Source of the DNA: Planctomycetota bacterium
Lineage (GTDB): Bacteria > Planctomycetota > Brocadiia > Brocadiales > Brocadiaceae
Assembly: GCA_016188675.1 (NCBI GenBank)
Contig: JACPHJ010000163.1
Location: 1 to 42,107 of the forward strand
Length of the DNA: 42,107 bases
Reading direction: 5' to 3'
In this document: positions 16,326-26,264 of the stretch, one piece after another
Position numbering within the stretch: position 1 is the first letter of the stretch
Layout: each line of letters begins with the position of its first letter
Notes under the pieces: generated by a model
The model's database searches: none
What the model was told of the DNA's origin: nothing
The model's input: the letters and a program-made list of their open reading frames with translations, nothing else
Position numbers and translations under genes: made by a program

Positions 16326-16919
16326 TTAATAAGCGCCCGTATTCCTTAAGACTGTGATGACAGTCATGATAAGGATTTTTAAATCCATAAGGAGCGATCT
16401 TTTCTTTACATATTCGATGTCATAGCTTACCCAGTCGCTGAATTTACCACTAGCCCTTCCCATTATTTGCCAAAGTCCTGTTACCCCCGGTTTAACCGAG
16501 AGCCTGATTTGTCTCCAATTGTTATCACCGGTCATCTCGTCATCTGCCAAAGGTCTTGGCCCTACAAGGCTCATATCGCCTTTTAAAACGTTGAGAAACT
16601 GAGGCAACTCATCAAAACTCCACTTTCTTAATGCCTTTCCTATTTGTGTCACTCTTGGGTCATTTTTCATCTTGAACATAGGCCCATCCATCTCGTTTTT
16701 AAGTTCCTTCTTAAGGGATTCGGCATCTTTAACCATAGTCCTGAATTTATACATGTTGAATTCCTTTCCATCCTTCCCGCACCGTTTTTGTAAAAAGAAA
16801 ACAGGTCCCCTGCTGTCTATTTTTATTAACATGGCAATAATTAAAAATAGAGGAGAAAAGAAAATAAGGAAAAGAAGACTACACACGATATCTAACGTTC
16901 TCTTTAAACAATCATCCAT
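16326..16919 (-). CDS. polyprenyl-phosphate sugar-1-phosphate transferase (initiating enzyme)
   Basis: A 197-residue bacterial sugar transferase of the small type (C-terminal domain of WcaJ/WbaP, as in PglC). It transfers a sugar-1-phosphate to undecaprenyl phosphate, the first membrane step of polysaccharide assembly. Visible: N-terminal KRTLDIV and a re-entrant hydrophobic helix (about 8-32), GPVFFLQKRCGKDGK, MYKFRTM, SFDELPQFLNV with the catalytic Asp-Glu, MSLVGPRP, and PGVTGLWQ. All signature blocks are intact. No clear ribosome site precedes the ATG. It faces away from the main polysaccharide operon but very likely starts the same product. Confidence 0.9.
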   Translation of the reverse strand: MDDCLKRTLDIVCSLLFLIFFSPLFLIIAMLIKIDSRGPVFFLQKRCGKDGKEFNMYKFRTMVKDAESLKKELKNEMDGPMFKMKNDPRVTQIGKALRKWSFDELPQFLNVLKGDMSLVGPRPLADDEMTGDNNWRQIRLSVKPGVTGLWQIMGRASGKFSDWVSYDIEYVKKRSLLMDLKILIMTVITVLRNTGAY

Positions 16920-17361
16920 AATTTTATTCTATTTTTATTTTATTAATGGTTAGTTATGACTTACATTCGAAATAAAAAGACATATATTAAGCAAAAAAAC
17001 AACGATCTTTTTTTGAAAATAAAAATTTGACTTGAGATACCAGAAACAAGAATATTTCATCCCTACTCAATTTTTATCATAAATAAAAAAGTTTATCAAG
17101 GATTTGTTCTTTCTTAAAGCCTTAAATTCTTGTTTTTATTAATGTAAAAAACACTATGAGACATTTGATTATTTAAAAACAAAATTTAATGGCCTGATTT
17201 CACACATGTTTTGGTAGCAATACTGTTGACTATCTCTACTTATGTGTTATTATTGGTGTCAGTTAGGGAATTAGATTTGTTACGTTATTGTAAGTGTTTT
17301 ACTACTAAATGGGAATCCGATATCACTGAAACCATTGGTTAAAGACTGAGGACTATAGTAA
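16920..17361. other. AT-rich divergent control region of the polysaccharide locus
   Basis: A 440-base, very AT-rich gap between the divergent sugar transferase and the rightward operon. It contains no gene that I can support. It holds the candidate rightward promoter listed separately, and a leftward promoter is expected but not identified. Confidence 0.5.
17226..17253 (+). promoter_or_regulatory. candidate sigma-70-type promoter for the polysaccharide operon
   Basis: TTGACT (17226-17231), a 16-base spacer, and TATTAT (17248-17253). This would leave a leader of about 100 bases before the GTG at 17362. Confidence 0.4.
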
Positions 17362-18864
17362 GTGACGCTGGTTGAGATACTGGAAAAGAATGCCCTGGAA
17401 ATTCCTGAAAAGACAGCCATTATCTTTCACAATATCAAGATAAATTACCGAGAGCTTAATGAGACAGTAAATAAGCTGTCGAATAGTTTGCTGGAGATGG
17501 GGTTTGGTAAGGGGGACAGGGTTGGATTAATGCTTCCGAGAATTCCCGAACTTGTTATCAGCTTTCTCGCTGTTGCAAAGTCTCAGGGAATAGCTGTACC
17601 AGTAAATTTTGAACTTACTGAGGAAAACATTAAGACTATCCTAAACAGCATTTCACCACGGTACCTTATCGTCCATAACCAATTTTTAGAACTTGCCGGG
17701 AGGTGTATTTCTTGCAATTTGCAAGTACAGATAATATCTGTTGCTGACTGCAGCAAGAAATGCGTATCATGGAATGACATTTTAAATAGAGGGAATACGA
17801 ACAATCCAAACCTCGATATTGGAGTTGACGACATTGTCTATCTCAATTTTACCTCTGGATCCACGGGCAATTCCAAGGGAGCTATAACAACTAACTCTAA
17901 CATATACTGGAATACCATCGCTTCAATAGAAACACTTAAGTTAAAAAGAGACGATGTTCATCTCTGTATGTTTGCCTCATTTGCCCATCCCCATGAAATA
18001 TTTGCACGCCCACTCTATTTGGGTGGAACTATGGTCATGGTAGATAAGATTTATCCCAAGTCCATAGCAGAGGCTATATCCAATTACCGTGTGACTTGTA
18101 TGATGTGTATAGCGCCTATATACGAAAATCTGCTGGAAGTACTTGAGCATAATGTATACGATTTTAGCTCATTGAGGATTCCGGAAAGTGGCGGCATGTA
18201 TACACGCATGGAACTTATAGAAAGATTCAGACAGAAGCTGGGGGTGCCGATTATCCCGGTTTGGGGAAGTACGGAAACTACTGGAATTGCCCTTGCTTCT
18301 GATCCAGCCGTGCGTGTGCCACATGGTTCTGTCGGAAAACCATGCACCTCATATGAAGTAAAAATAGTAGATGAAGATGACAGGGAACTCCCACCCGGAG
18401 AAACAGGTGAGATGATATTTAAAGGACCTGCTGTTGTTCAAGGCTATTACGATGATAAAGTGGGAAACAGCCAGTTATGTTTTAAATCCGGGTGGTATTA
18501 TAGTGGTGATTTGGGGAGAAAGGACGCTGAAGGTAACTTTTATTTCGTTGAAAGAAAGTCAGGCATGATGAAAGTAGCAGGACTAAAGGTTTATCCTCAG
18601 GAGGTTGAGCGAGTATTGCTGGACCATCCCTATATAAAAGAAGCGGCTGTCATTCCTGTAAAAGATCGGTTAAGGGGTGAAGTCCCCAAGGCCATTGTTG
18701 TAGCCAAAAATGGAAAGGTCTTAACAGAAAGGGAAATTCTGTCGTTTTGTAAAGAGCGGTTGGCAAATTATAAATTACCTAAATTAATGGAAATCAGAGA
18801 ATCACTCCCCAAGACCGGCAGCGGAAAGATAAACAAAAAGGCATTACAAATGGAGCATATATGA
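17362..18864 (+). CDS. AMP-forming acyl/aryl-CoA ligase-like enzyme
   Basis: A 500-residue ANL-superfamily enzyme that activates a carboxylic acid as its adenylate, then usually passes it to CoA or a carrier protein. Core motifs are intact: LNFTSGSTGNSKG (phosphate loop), VWGSTETTG, YYSGDLGR, the hinge region VERKSGMMKVAGLKVYP and the catalytic Lys in PKTGSGKINKK. The start is GTG with TGAGGA about 11 bases upstream. First gene of the rightward operon; its stop overlaps the next start by 4 bases (ATGA). No acyl-carrier protein is nearby. The substrate is unknown; the context suggests an acid attached to a sugar or lipid. Confidence 0.85.
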   Translation: MTLVEILEKNALEIPEKTAIIFHNIKINYRELNETVNKLSNSLLEMGFGKGDRVGLMLPRIPELVISFLAVAKSQGIAVPVNFELTEENIKTILNSISPRYLIVHNQFLELAGRCISCNLQVQIISVADCSKKCVSWNDILNRGNTNNPNLDIGVDDIVYLNFTSGSTGNSKGAITTNSNIYWNTIASIETLKLKRDDVHLCMFASFAHPHEIFARPLYLGGTMVMVDKIYPKSIAEAISNYRVTCMMCIAPIYENLLEVLEHNVYDFSSLRIPESGGMYTRMELIERFRQKLGVPIIPVWGSTETTGIALASDPAVRVPHGSVGKPCTSYEVKIVDEDDRELPPGETGEMIFKGPAVVQGYYDDKVGNSQLCFKSGWYYSGDLGRKDAEGNFYFVERKSGMMKVAGLKVYPQEVERVLLDHPYIKEAAVIPVKDRLRGEVPKAIVVAKNGKVLTEREILSFCKERLANYKLPKLMEIRESLPKTGSGKINKKALQMEHI

Positions 18865-20021
18865 AAGCACTGATCGTTGATGCAGAATGGCAACCAAGAA
18901 AAAATTATCCGATATGTGAGGAAGAAAAAACAAAAAAAAGGGCAATTATTGGCAGTCAGGTATGGAGAAATACAACCTTTAATATAAAAGATGTCCCCAC
19001 ACCAAATCCAGCGGATGATGAAGTCCTTATAAAAGTTAAATCATGTGGTATTTGCGGTTCCGATACCCACCTATACGAAACAGATGAAGAGGGGTATGTA
19101 ATCTTTTCGGGTTTAACCAAATTACCTTGTATTATAGGCCACGAGTTCTCAGGAATAGTTGAAAAAGCGGGTCGCAATGTGAGGAGTCTAGAGAGAGGCG
19201 ATAAGGTTGCAGTGGAAAGCATTATGTGGTGCGGCAGATGTCAGTCATGCAGAAGTGGATTCCCCAATCAGTGTAAACATATAGAATTAATGGGATTGAG
19301 CGCCGACGGCGCTTTTGCTGAATATGCGGCGGTAAGTGAAAGATACTGTTGGAAGATCAACGATTTAATGCATGTTCATTCTGAGGAAGATGCCTTTGAT
19401 ATTGGGGCTCTTATTGAGCCTGTAGGTTGCGCTTACAATGGAATTTTTATTGTGGGCGGTGGATTTAACCCTGGCGCTATAGTTGTAGTATACGGCGCCG
19501 GACCTATAGGGCTCGGCGCTGTTGCCCTTGCCAGAATCGCCGGCGCAAGCCAAATTATAGCCTTCGATATATTAGATGAAAGAGTAAAAATAGCTAAGGA
19601 TATGGGAGCCGATCGTGCTTTTAATGTAAACAAACTCGATGGACGGAGTCCGGCAGATAAAGTAATGGAGCTTACTAAAGGTTATGGAGCAGATATCCAG
19701 GTGGAGGCCGCCGGCGCTGCAACGAAGACAATCCCGGAGATGGAAAGGTCTATGGCTGTTAATGGAAAAATAATTTATTTAGGCAGGGCTGCAACCTCAA
19801 CGACAATGCATCTTGATATGCTTGTATCCGGCGCCAATAAAATTATCGGCTCAAGGGGGCACTCCGGTTATGGCATATTTCCGTGTATTATCAAACTCAT
19901 TGCAGCCGGCAAGCTCAATCTTGAAAGAATGATTACTGCAAGATACACATTCCAAAATATTATGGATGCGATAAGGGCTTCTTCAAATAGAACAAATGGA
20001 AAAATCCTAATAAAGATGTAA
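18861..20021 (+). CDS. zinc-dependent MDR dehydrogenase, scyllo-inosose 3-dehydrogenase-like
   Basis: A 386-residue medium-chain dehydrogenase using NAD(P). Catalytic-zinc ligands C65 and H94-E95 (GHEFSG) and the structural-zinc set C124, C127, C130, C138 are present, as is the nucleotide loop GAGPIGLGAV. From memory of the family, the N-terminal extension with two charged stretches, FSGLTKLPCIIGHEF and SRGHSGYGIFPCII resemble Thermotoga-type scyllo-inosose (inositol pathway) dehydrogenases more than alcohol dehydrogenases. Translationally coupled to the AMP ligase (ATGA overlap). It may provide an oxidised cyclitol or sugar. The substrate is inferred, not shown. Confidence 0.8.
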   Translation: MKALIVDAEWQPRKNYPICEEEKTKKRAIIGSQVWRNTTFNIKDVPTPNPADDEVLIKVKSCGICGSDTHLYETDEEGYVIFSGLTKLPCIIGHEFSGIVEKAGRNVRSLERGDKVAVESIMWCGRCQSCRSGFPNQCKHIELMGLSADGAFAEYAAVSERYCWKINDLMHVHSEEDAFDIGALIEPVGCAYNGIFIVGGGFNPGAIVVVYGAGPIGLGAVALARIAGASQIIAFDILDERVKIAKDMGADRAFNVNKLDGRSPADKVMELTKGYGADIQVEAAGAATKTIPEMERSMAVNGKIIYLGRAATSTTMHLDMLVSGANKIIGSRGHSGYGIFPCIIKLIAAGKLNLERMITARYTFQNIMDAIRASSNRTNGKILIKM

Positions 20022-20187
20022 AATCAAAACTAAAGTTTATAGTATAGCCCGTGGTAAGATATACTTTCAATATAAGATACTAAAATGAAGGAATAAATCA
20101 TATAGACTGAGGTTAGAAAGTATGATAATATTATTGCTAAATTTAAAGATATATATTTAATAAAGCATTAGAATAAAAAAAGTAACC

Positions 20188-20997
20188 ATGGGAAAAAATA
20201 AATACAAGTTATCGCTTATATTGTCTTTGATAATAGCCTTTTTGATCGGATGTGCTTCAACAGGCATTAACACAAAAGACGATAACGCAAAAAAACCGGG
20301 AAATGAAAACCCGAATGAGAATACTGAAAAGATTGATAATGTAAGTATTAGAATGTCCACATTTATACTTGGTATCGGTGACACAGTTGAAATTTCCATA
20401 TACAGGCAAGATGACCTTCAAAGAACTGTTAGAATAGGGCATTCAGGCATAATAACACTTCCCTTGATAGGCGATGTGCAGGCTGCCGGTAAGGATATTT
20501 TTAAATTGAGAGAAGAAATTAAAGAACGTCTGTCAAAATACCTCATCGACCCACAGGTAACCGTTAATGTTACAACCGTACAAAGCCAGAAAATAATAGT
20601 CCTGGGAGAAGTTAATAGTCCGGGAATTTTTACACTGGAATATGATATTAATGTTGTAGAAGCCATATCCAGAGCCGGCGGAATGACGAACGATGCAAAG
20701 CTTAATAATGTGCTTTTAATCAGAAGGGAACAAGGAAAACCAACAGTGACTTCCCTTAATCTGAAAAAGGCATTTAAGGAAGGCGATATTTCTCAGAACG
20801 TTTCGTTGATGAACGGTGATATAATATATTTGCCGGCAGTAACTATTGCGAATATCAGCCGTTATTTCTCGCACATTTCACAGATAGTTAGCCCGTTTGT
20901 TAATTTAGAAAGCGGGATAGTTTTATGGCCGCAGGTAAAGAAAGTCTTGCAGGGGAAAGAGACGGGAGAGGTTCCGTTATCAATACCGACAAGATAG
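20188..20997 (+). CDS. outer-membrane polysaccharide export lipoprotein (Wza-like)
   Basis: A 269-residue secreted lipoprotein. The signal peptide ends in the lipobox LIGC (Cys 24 or so). A Poly_export domain follows (LGIGDTVEISIYRQDDLQRTVRI, LIGDVQAAG), then one SLBB domain (VLGEVNSPGIFTLEYDINVVEAISRAGG). This family forms the outer-membrane exit channel for polysaccharides; this short form has a single SLBB and no C-terminal amphipathic helix as seen in Wza. It is 166 bases after the dehydrogenase, so it may have its own promoter, though I do not see a strong one. Confidence 0.88.
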   Translation: MGKNKYKLSLILSLIIAFLIGCASTGINTKDDNAKKPGNENPNENTEKIDNVSIRMSTFILGIGDTVEISIYRQDDLQRTVRIGHSGIITLPLIGDVQAAGKDIFKLREEIKERLSKYLIDPQVTVNVTTVQSQKIIVLGEVNSPGIFTLEYDINVVEAISRAGGMTNDAKLNNVLLIRREQGKPTVTSLNLKKAFKEGDISQNVSLMNGDIIYLPAVTIANISRYFSHISQIVSPFVNLESGIVLWPQVKKVLQGKETGEVPLSIPTR

Positions 20998-21052
20998 GAA
21001 TAGCAGATAGATTAATTATTTAATTCATATTTTGATTAACAAACAGGGACTT

Positions 21053-22579
21053 ATGATAACCCTAATATCTTTAAGTACCGATGTTACTGCTTATTCCACG
21101 AGGATTTTATCTGCCTATTTACGAGGTAAAGGTCTCAATACGCGGTTAATTTTTCTTCCTAATGTAGAATTTGAATCTCACGATGCTATACCTGATGCAG
21201 TTCCATATGACAAAAATACAATTAATCAGGTAATTGACCTTTGTAAAGGCTCCAGCCTGATAGGCATTTCCCTTTTTACCTCCGATTTTCCTAATGCAAT
21301 TTACCTGGTTAAACATATAAAGAATAATCTTAACATCCCTGTAATTTTTGGCGGAAAACATCCATCTGCCAAGCCCGAACAATCTTTATTATACGCCGAT
21401 ATGGTTTGTATTGGTGAAGGAGAAGAGGCGCTAACAGAGCTTTTACAGAAAATTGAAAGCAGGCAAGATTATTACAATACCCGGAATCTCTGGATTAAGC
21501 ATAACGGCGCAATAATAAAAAATCCAAATAGATCAATCATTGAAAATTTAGATTCGGTACCATTTCCAGACTATAGCTGTGATGATCATTATGCCTGGGA
21601 AACAGGGACAGATGAAATAATTCGACTGACTCCTGAGATATTGAAAAAATATATGTTTCCGGAAGGAAACACAGGCTTAATTCCATATAAAACACTCTTT
21701 TCCAGGGGATGCCCTTTTAGTTGTACCTACTGTTATTCTTTCAAAAAGATGTATAAAGGACAAAAATATTTGCGCTTCCGCTCCATAGAAAATATCATAC
21801 AAGAATTAGAATTAATTAAAAAGAATCTTCCTTATATTCAAATGGTCGAACTTCTTGACGACAATATATTTGCACTTTCATTAGAAAAGATAGATGAATT
21901 TTGCCATACCTACAAAAGAAGAATCTGGTTACCCATGTATTTTACCGGACATCCCAAAGATATTACCGAAGACAAACTGTCTCGTTTCATAAACGCTGGA
22001 TTGATAATTACCTGTATGGGAGTCCAAACGGGAAGTAAACAAACTAAAAAGTTATATAAGAGAAATGTTCCAGATGAAACTATTTTGAAGGCTGTGCATG
22101 CCGTACACAAATTTAAGAATTCCTTAGTGGCAAGCGAATATGACGTCATCCTCGATAATCCTTATGAAACTAATGAGAATCTGGTAGAAACCATCAGATT
22201 GCTTCTTAAATTCCCTAAACCCCGCCATTTCAAGCTGTTCTCTTTAACTTTTTTCCCAGGAACAGAATTGTATGAGAAAGCAAAACAGGATGGAATATTA
22301 TCCGAGGAAGATGAATTCAATGAATACAAAAAAAACTATTTCGGTTTTTTATATAGAAAGAGAAAATATTTGAATTTTATTTTTCTCTTTTTGAATCAAA
22401 ACGTACCGGATTTTATTATCAAAATTCTGATAAACAAACATGTAATATCTTTATTTGATAGGCCTTTGATAAATGAATTTTTGTTTAGAACGTTAACATC
22501 CCTTAAAAAATTTAGGGAAAAAAGAAGGGGAAAAAGGCGAATATTTGGAAATGTTATTAAACCGGTCTTGTTGAAATAG
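21053..22579 (+). CDS. B12-binding radical SAM enzyme 1
   Basis: A 508-residue protein. The N-terminal ~140 residues form a cobalamin-binding-like Rossmann domain (ISLSTDVTAYSTRIL, FGGKHPSAKPEQ, CIGEGEEAL) without the classic DxHxxG histidine. The radical SAM core follows with the [4Fe-4S] cysteines C220, C224, C227 in SRGCPFSCTYC. A basic ~100-residue tail ends it. Members of this class make methylations, ring closures or rearrangements at unreactive carbons. The ATG at 21053 is chosen because it aligns with the start of its paralogue at 26265; an in-frame TTG at 21032 is possible. Similar in length and layout to radical SAM enzyme 2. The substrate is unknown. Confidence 0.82.
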   Translation: MITLISLSTDVTAYSTRILSAYLRGKGLNTRLIFLPNVEFESHDAIPDAVPYDKNTINQVIDLCKGSSLIGISLFTSDFPNAIYLVKHIKNNLNIPVIFGGKHPSAKPEQSLLYADMVCIGEGEEALTELLQKIESRQDYYNTRNLWIKHNGAIIKNPNRSIIENLDSVPFPDYSCDDHYAWETGTDEIIRLTPEILKKYMFPEGNTGLIPYKTLFSRGCPFSCTYCYSFKKMYKGQKYLRFRSIENIIQELELIKKNLPYIQMVELLDDNIFALSLEKIDEFCHTYKRRIWLPMYFTGHPKDITEDKLSRFINAGLIITCMGVQTGSKQTKKLYKRNVPDETILKAVHAVHKFKNSLVASEYDVILDNPYETNENLVETIRLLLKFPKPRHFKLFSLTFFPGTELYEKAKQDGILSEEDEFNEYKKNYFGFLYRKRKYLNFIFLFLNQNVPDFIIKILINKHVISLFDRPLINEFLFRTLTSLKKFREKRRGKRRIFGNVIKPVLLK

Positions 22580-22690
22580 AAAAGATGTGTTTATTGATTT
22601 TTACTTGATACATCTTTGTCACTTAACAAGAAAAGTAGGTTTGAAAACCTTAATAATGTAATTCACCGGAGAAAGAGGATAAATCAACTT

Positions 22691-24760
22691 ATGGAGTTGA
22701 AAAGGTACTGTGAGATAGTCTGGAATAGGAGATGGATATTAATACAAGCGGTTTTACTAATACCGCTATTTGTTTATATCCTGATGCACATTGTATCTCC
22801 TATATACCAGAGCAAGGCAAAACTATGGGTCAAGGTGAATACCCTCCGTCAAAAATTTATATCGAATATACCATCGGAATTTGGAAGGTTCGATTTTATC
22901 GAAAGCAAAAACGCTCTGGCAACGATAGAAGAAATATTGAAGAGCGATGCAGTGATTGGAAAGGCAATTGATGAGATGGGGTTAAAGGATAAAGACGGGA
23001 AAACCTTCAGGAAAAATGCCTTTACAAATCCAAATATCGTTAAGTTAATTACCCAGAAAAAAGGAGTCCAGGTTAAGCTGATATCGGATTCGGAAGCCTT
23101 TAATATTGTCGGTTATTCCAACGAAACTTCCGAGGCAAAAGCTATTGCCGAAAAAGTAATAGAACAATTTTTAAATGCTGTTTCTGGGATGTACAGGGAA
23201 GAAGTTGAGAAGGCCATAAAGACAATTACAGAGCGTATGCTTGATGTCGAATCCAGGCTTATGGCCGCTGAGCAGGCAGTATCAGATTACAAGACTAGAA
23301 ATCGTCTCTATAACGTTGAAAACCAAACAACTACTTTAATTTCTGCTGCATCAACAATGGAATCAGAACTCAATAGCACAGAAAGGACAATAAAGACTGC
23401 TAAGGAGCGCCTTGTAGCTGTAAATGAGATGCTGTCCAACCAACCAGAGTACAGAAAAGGTCAGAAAACTATTGAAAGCAACCCGCTGATTGAGGATTAC
23501 AAAAAACAACTTTTGGGCCTGGAGTTAACCCTGGCTAAACTCAGAACAGAACTAACCACTGAGCATCCTGACGTTAAATCCCAGATTAATCAGATCGAAG
23601 CCGTAAAGTCCGCGATTGTTAAAGAAATAAAAAAGACTTTTGCATCTCAAAATATCGAAAGAAACTCATATTATGATGAACTCATTTCCCGGTATTGTGA
23701 CACAAAGATTGATATTATAACGAACACTATCACGAAAAAGATTATGGCAAGGCAAATAACAAAGAAAAATGCGAAGCTGAAAATTTTAACCGCGAAGGAA
23801 AGGGAACTGACTCACTTATCAAAAGAAATGGACAATTTGAGAACAATATATACGACGTATTTTACAAATCTTGAATCCGCAAAAAGCGTTCTCAATATGG
23901 ATATCACGAATGCGGTAGTGATTCAACCGCCAACATTGTTCAGTAACATAAAAGAAAATCTGCGGTTTCCGCCAGAAAACAAGCTGAAACATACAGCAGC
24001 AGCAACAATAATAGGACTGCTGTTTGGCATATTCCTGGTATTCTTTTTAGAATACATAAACGATAAAATATGGAATTCCAGGGATGTTGAAAACGCACTT
24101 AATTATAAAATCATTAGTACAGTTCCAAAAGCCAACATAAGGGATCTGAATGTTGAAAAGCTAGAAAGTTCTCAACTAGCGGATAGTATTTACAATCTTG
24201 TGGCAAATATGAAATTATACAAAGGCGACGGCTTGGGCAAAGTCGTATCAATAATAAGCCCCGTAAAGGGAGAAGGCAAATCAACATTGGCTGTCTTTTT
24301 GTCCAGCGTGCTGGCTCAACAGGGAAAGAAGGTTATGTTGATCGATGGAAATCTGAGATGTCCTTCACTCCATCATATCTTCAACCTTCCTCAAAAAGCC
24401 GGTCTTGCTAACTATTTTTTACACGATGCTAAAATTCAAGAATTACGGTGCTCAACGTCTATATCAAACCTAAACGTTATTACCGCTGGAACTGTTCTTG
24501 TTTCTAATCCGCAAAAACACCTTGATTCTGATAAGTTCGCGGAACTTGTCAAATCGTTGACGACAGACCACGATGTTATCCTGTTGGACACCCCTGCCCA
24601 TGTGTTTGGGAGTGATGCATTAATGATATCTAAATACGCTCAAGATATCCTTTTTGTAGTAGAACAGGGTAAAACCCCTGTACATAAAGCCAAAGAGTTT
24701 ATGGTGGCTATAGAGAGAACTAATATCAAAGTAACAGGCGCTATATTAAATAAAGTTTAA
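22691..24760 (+). CDS. polysaccharide chain-length regulator fused to a BY-kinase-like domain (Wzz/Wzc type)
   Basis: An inner-membrane protein of 689 residues. A Wzz domain comes first, with TM1 at about 15-36; then long coiled coils (about 150-400), TM2 at about 440-460, and a cytoplasmic P-loop domain with Walker A SPVKGEGKST (around 523-532) and Walker B VILLDTPAH. It should control chain length and engage the export lipoprotein. Oddities: the Walker A' motif reads LIDGNLRCP where tyrosine kinases have DxDxR, and the C-terminus (GAILNKV) lacks the tyrosine cluster normally autophosphorylated. The start at 22691 (MELKRYCEIVW) is chosen for AGAGGA upstream and the typical Wzz opening; a TTG at 22616 would add 25 residues. 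Confidence 0.85.
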   Translation: MELKRYCEIVWNRRWILIQAVLLIPLFVYILMHIVSPIYQSKAKLWVKVNTLRQKFISNIPSEFGRFDFIESKNALATIEEILKSDAVIGKAIDEMGLKDKDGKTFRKNAFTNPNIVKLITQKKGVQVKLISDSEAFNIVGYSNETSEAKAIAEKVIEQFLNAVSGMYREEVEKAIKTITERMLDVESRLMAAEQAVSDYKTRNRLYNVENQTTTLISAASTMESELNSTERTIKTAKERLVAVNEMLSNQPEYRKGQKTIESNPLIEDYKKQLLGLELTLAKLRTELTTEHPDVKSQINQIEAVKSAIVKEIKKTFASQNIERNSYYDELISRYCDTKIDIITNTITKKIMARQITKKNAKLKILTAKERELTHLSKEMDNLRTIYTTYFTNLESAKSVLNMDITNAVVIQPPTLFSNIKENLRFPPENKLKHTAAATIIGLLFGIFLVFFLEYINDKIWNSRDVENALNYKIISTVPKANIRDLNVEKLESSQLADSIYNLVANMKLYKGDGLGKVVSIISPVKGEGKSTLAVFLSSVLAQQGKKVMLIDGNLRCPSLHHIFNLPQKAGLANYFLHDAKIQELRCSTSISNLNVITAGTVLVSNPQKHLDSDKFAELVKSLTTDHDVILLDTPAHVFGSDALMISKYAQDILFVVEQGKTPVHKAKEFMVAIERTNIKVTGAILNKV

Positions 24761-24796
24761 AAAGTATACTGCTTAATTTCTTAACCGAGGAGTTTT

Positions 24797-26230
24797 ATGA
24801 GTGAAGTAAAAAAAATCAGTAAGAACTCACTGATGAGTTACGTTGCAAGAGCTTCAGACCTTGTTGTTGGAGTCGTTACAATGTCCATAATCGCTCGTTT
24901 TTTGAGCATTGATTTTTTCGGCAACTATATGCTGGTAATGACCTGCGGGTGGATTCTTTCAACAATCGTAAACATGGGTACCGAACAAATTATTGTACGG
25001 GAAATTTCAAGGGAAAAAGACGAAGCATCCAGTTTCTTGGTAAACGGAATATTCGTTAATTTCCTGCTATTTTCCATATGCATTGCAATCTACAGCCTAA
25101 GCATACCATTTTTGAAATTAGAGCGGGTAATTATCTTTGCCCTCTATCTTAATTTTCTTTCAGAAGCAATGAAGGCTTTTTTGCGTGTTATTATTTCCGT
25201 ATATATAGCCTATGAAAAGATGGGATACGATGCTCTCCTGACATTCCTTGCCAGAGTAATTGTATTAATTTCAACAATTGCCATTGTCTACTTTAAATTG
25301 GACTTTATCTATCTTTTTGTTTCATGCGTGGCAGGGAGTGGTGCCGGGTTATTGCTGGGACTTATTATTTTGTTAAAAAAGTTCATGGTGCCAAAGATCG
25401 AGATACAATTCAGCAGATTGAAATACATCTTTATAGAATCTTTCCCTGTTGGAATAAACATAATTTCACAACAGTTTTATTTCTATATTGGGGTATACGT
25501 GGTAAAGATGCTGGAAAACGAAGCTGCGGTAGCTTTTTTCCAGGGACCAAACAAGCTGGTAACGCTTTTCCAGATAATACCCATTGCTTTATTGGCTGCC
25601 TTTCAGCCCCTTATGTCACGCCTGGCGGTCTCAAACACATCATCCAATAAATTTGAATTCGTGTATCAGAAATCCTTCAAATTCCTGTTTATCATCAGTT
25701 TTCCGGCATCTGTGCTGGGAATGGTGCTTGCTCACAAAATTATTTTCTTGGTCTTTGGTGAGGGTTTTAAAGATGCTGTCATCTCTTTCCAGATACTTAT
25801 CTGGGCTGTTAATTTCATTTTTTTGGACGTCCTGTTGACATTTGTTCTGACGTCTATCAATAAACAACGATTGTTAATTCTAGGTAACGTGATGTGCGTA
25901 CTAACAAACACGATATTAAGCATTATCTTTGTAAAAAAATATGGATATGTTGGCGCTGCCTGGGCTGCTTTAATTTCGTATGGGGTAGTTTTTGTAATTG
26001 ATTTTTATTTTGTAACAAAAAACCTTCAATGCACCCCATTAAAACAGGGAATTTTACAACCTGTCATAAGCAGTCTTATAGCAGGATTTATTTTATATAG
26101 TTTTAATGGCTTTAACATCGTACTTCTGTTTTTGTGCGGGATAATTACTTATTTTGGATTAATCTGGGCTTTTAAGACGTTTACGCTGGAAGAAAGGCAA
26201 CTCTTCAGAAGCATTTTTATTAGAACATGA
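24797..26230 (+). CDS. Wzx-type polysaccharide flippase
   Basis: A 477-residue integral membrane protein with roughly 12-14 hydrophobic segments of the MOP/MATE flippase superfamily. Its opening (SKNSLMSYVARASDLVVGVVTM) and KYGYVGAAWAALISY near residue 380 are typical for Wzx/RfbX proteins that flip lipid-linked sugar units across the inner membrane. GAGGAG precedes the ATG by 6 bases. It follows the chain-length gene by 36 bases. Flipped units would be polymerised by the Wzy-like protein encoded at 29283. Confidence 0.87.
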   Translation: MSEVKKISKNSLMSYVARASDLVVGVVTMSIIARFLSIDFFGNYMLVMTCGWILSTIVNMGTEQIIVREISREKDEASSFLVNGIFVNFLLFSICIAIYSLSIPFLKLERVIIFALYLNFLSEAMKAFLRVIISVYIAYEKMGYDALLTFLARVIVLISTIAIVYFKLDFIYLFVSCVAGSGAGLLLGLIILLKKFMVPKIEIQFSRLKYIFIESFPVGINIISQQFYFYIGVYVVKMLENEAAVAFFQGPNKLVTLFQIIPIALLAAFQPLMSRLAVSNTSSNKFEFVYQKSFKFLFIISFPASVLGMVLAHKIIFLVFGEGFKDAVISFQILIWAVNFIFLDVLLTFVLTSINKQRLLILGNVMCVLTNTILSIIFVKKYGYVGAAWAALISYGVVFVIDFYFVTKNLQCTPLKQGILQPVISSLIAGFILYSFNGFNIVLLFLCGIITYFGLIWAFKTFTLEERQLFRSIFIRT

Positions 26231-26264
26231 TTAGCGATATTTTTATAAGTTTTGGAGAAGTTCA

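Noticed and set aside
22581..22617. 8-bp inverted repeat (AAAGATGT/ACATCTTT) between radical SAM enzyme 1 and the Wzz-like gene
   Set aside because: A long 21-base loop, AT-rich stem and no T-run; too weak to call a terminator or regulatory element.
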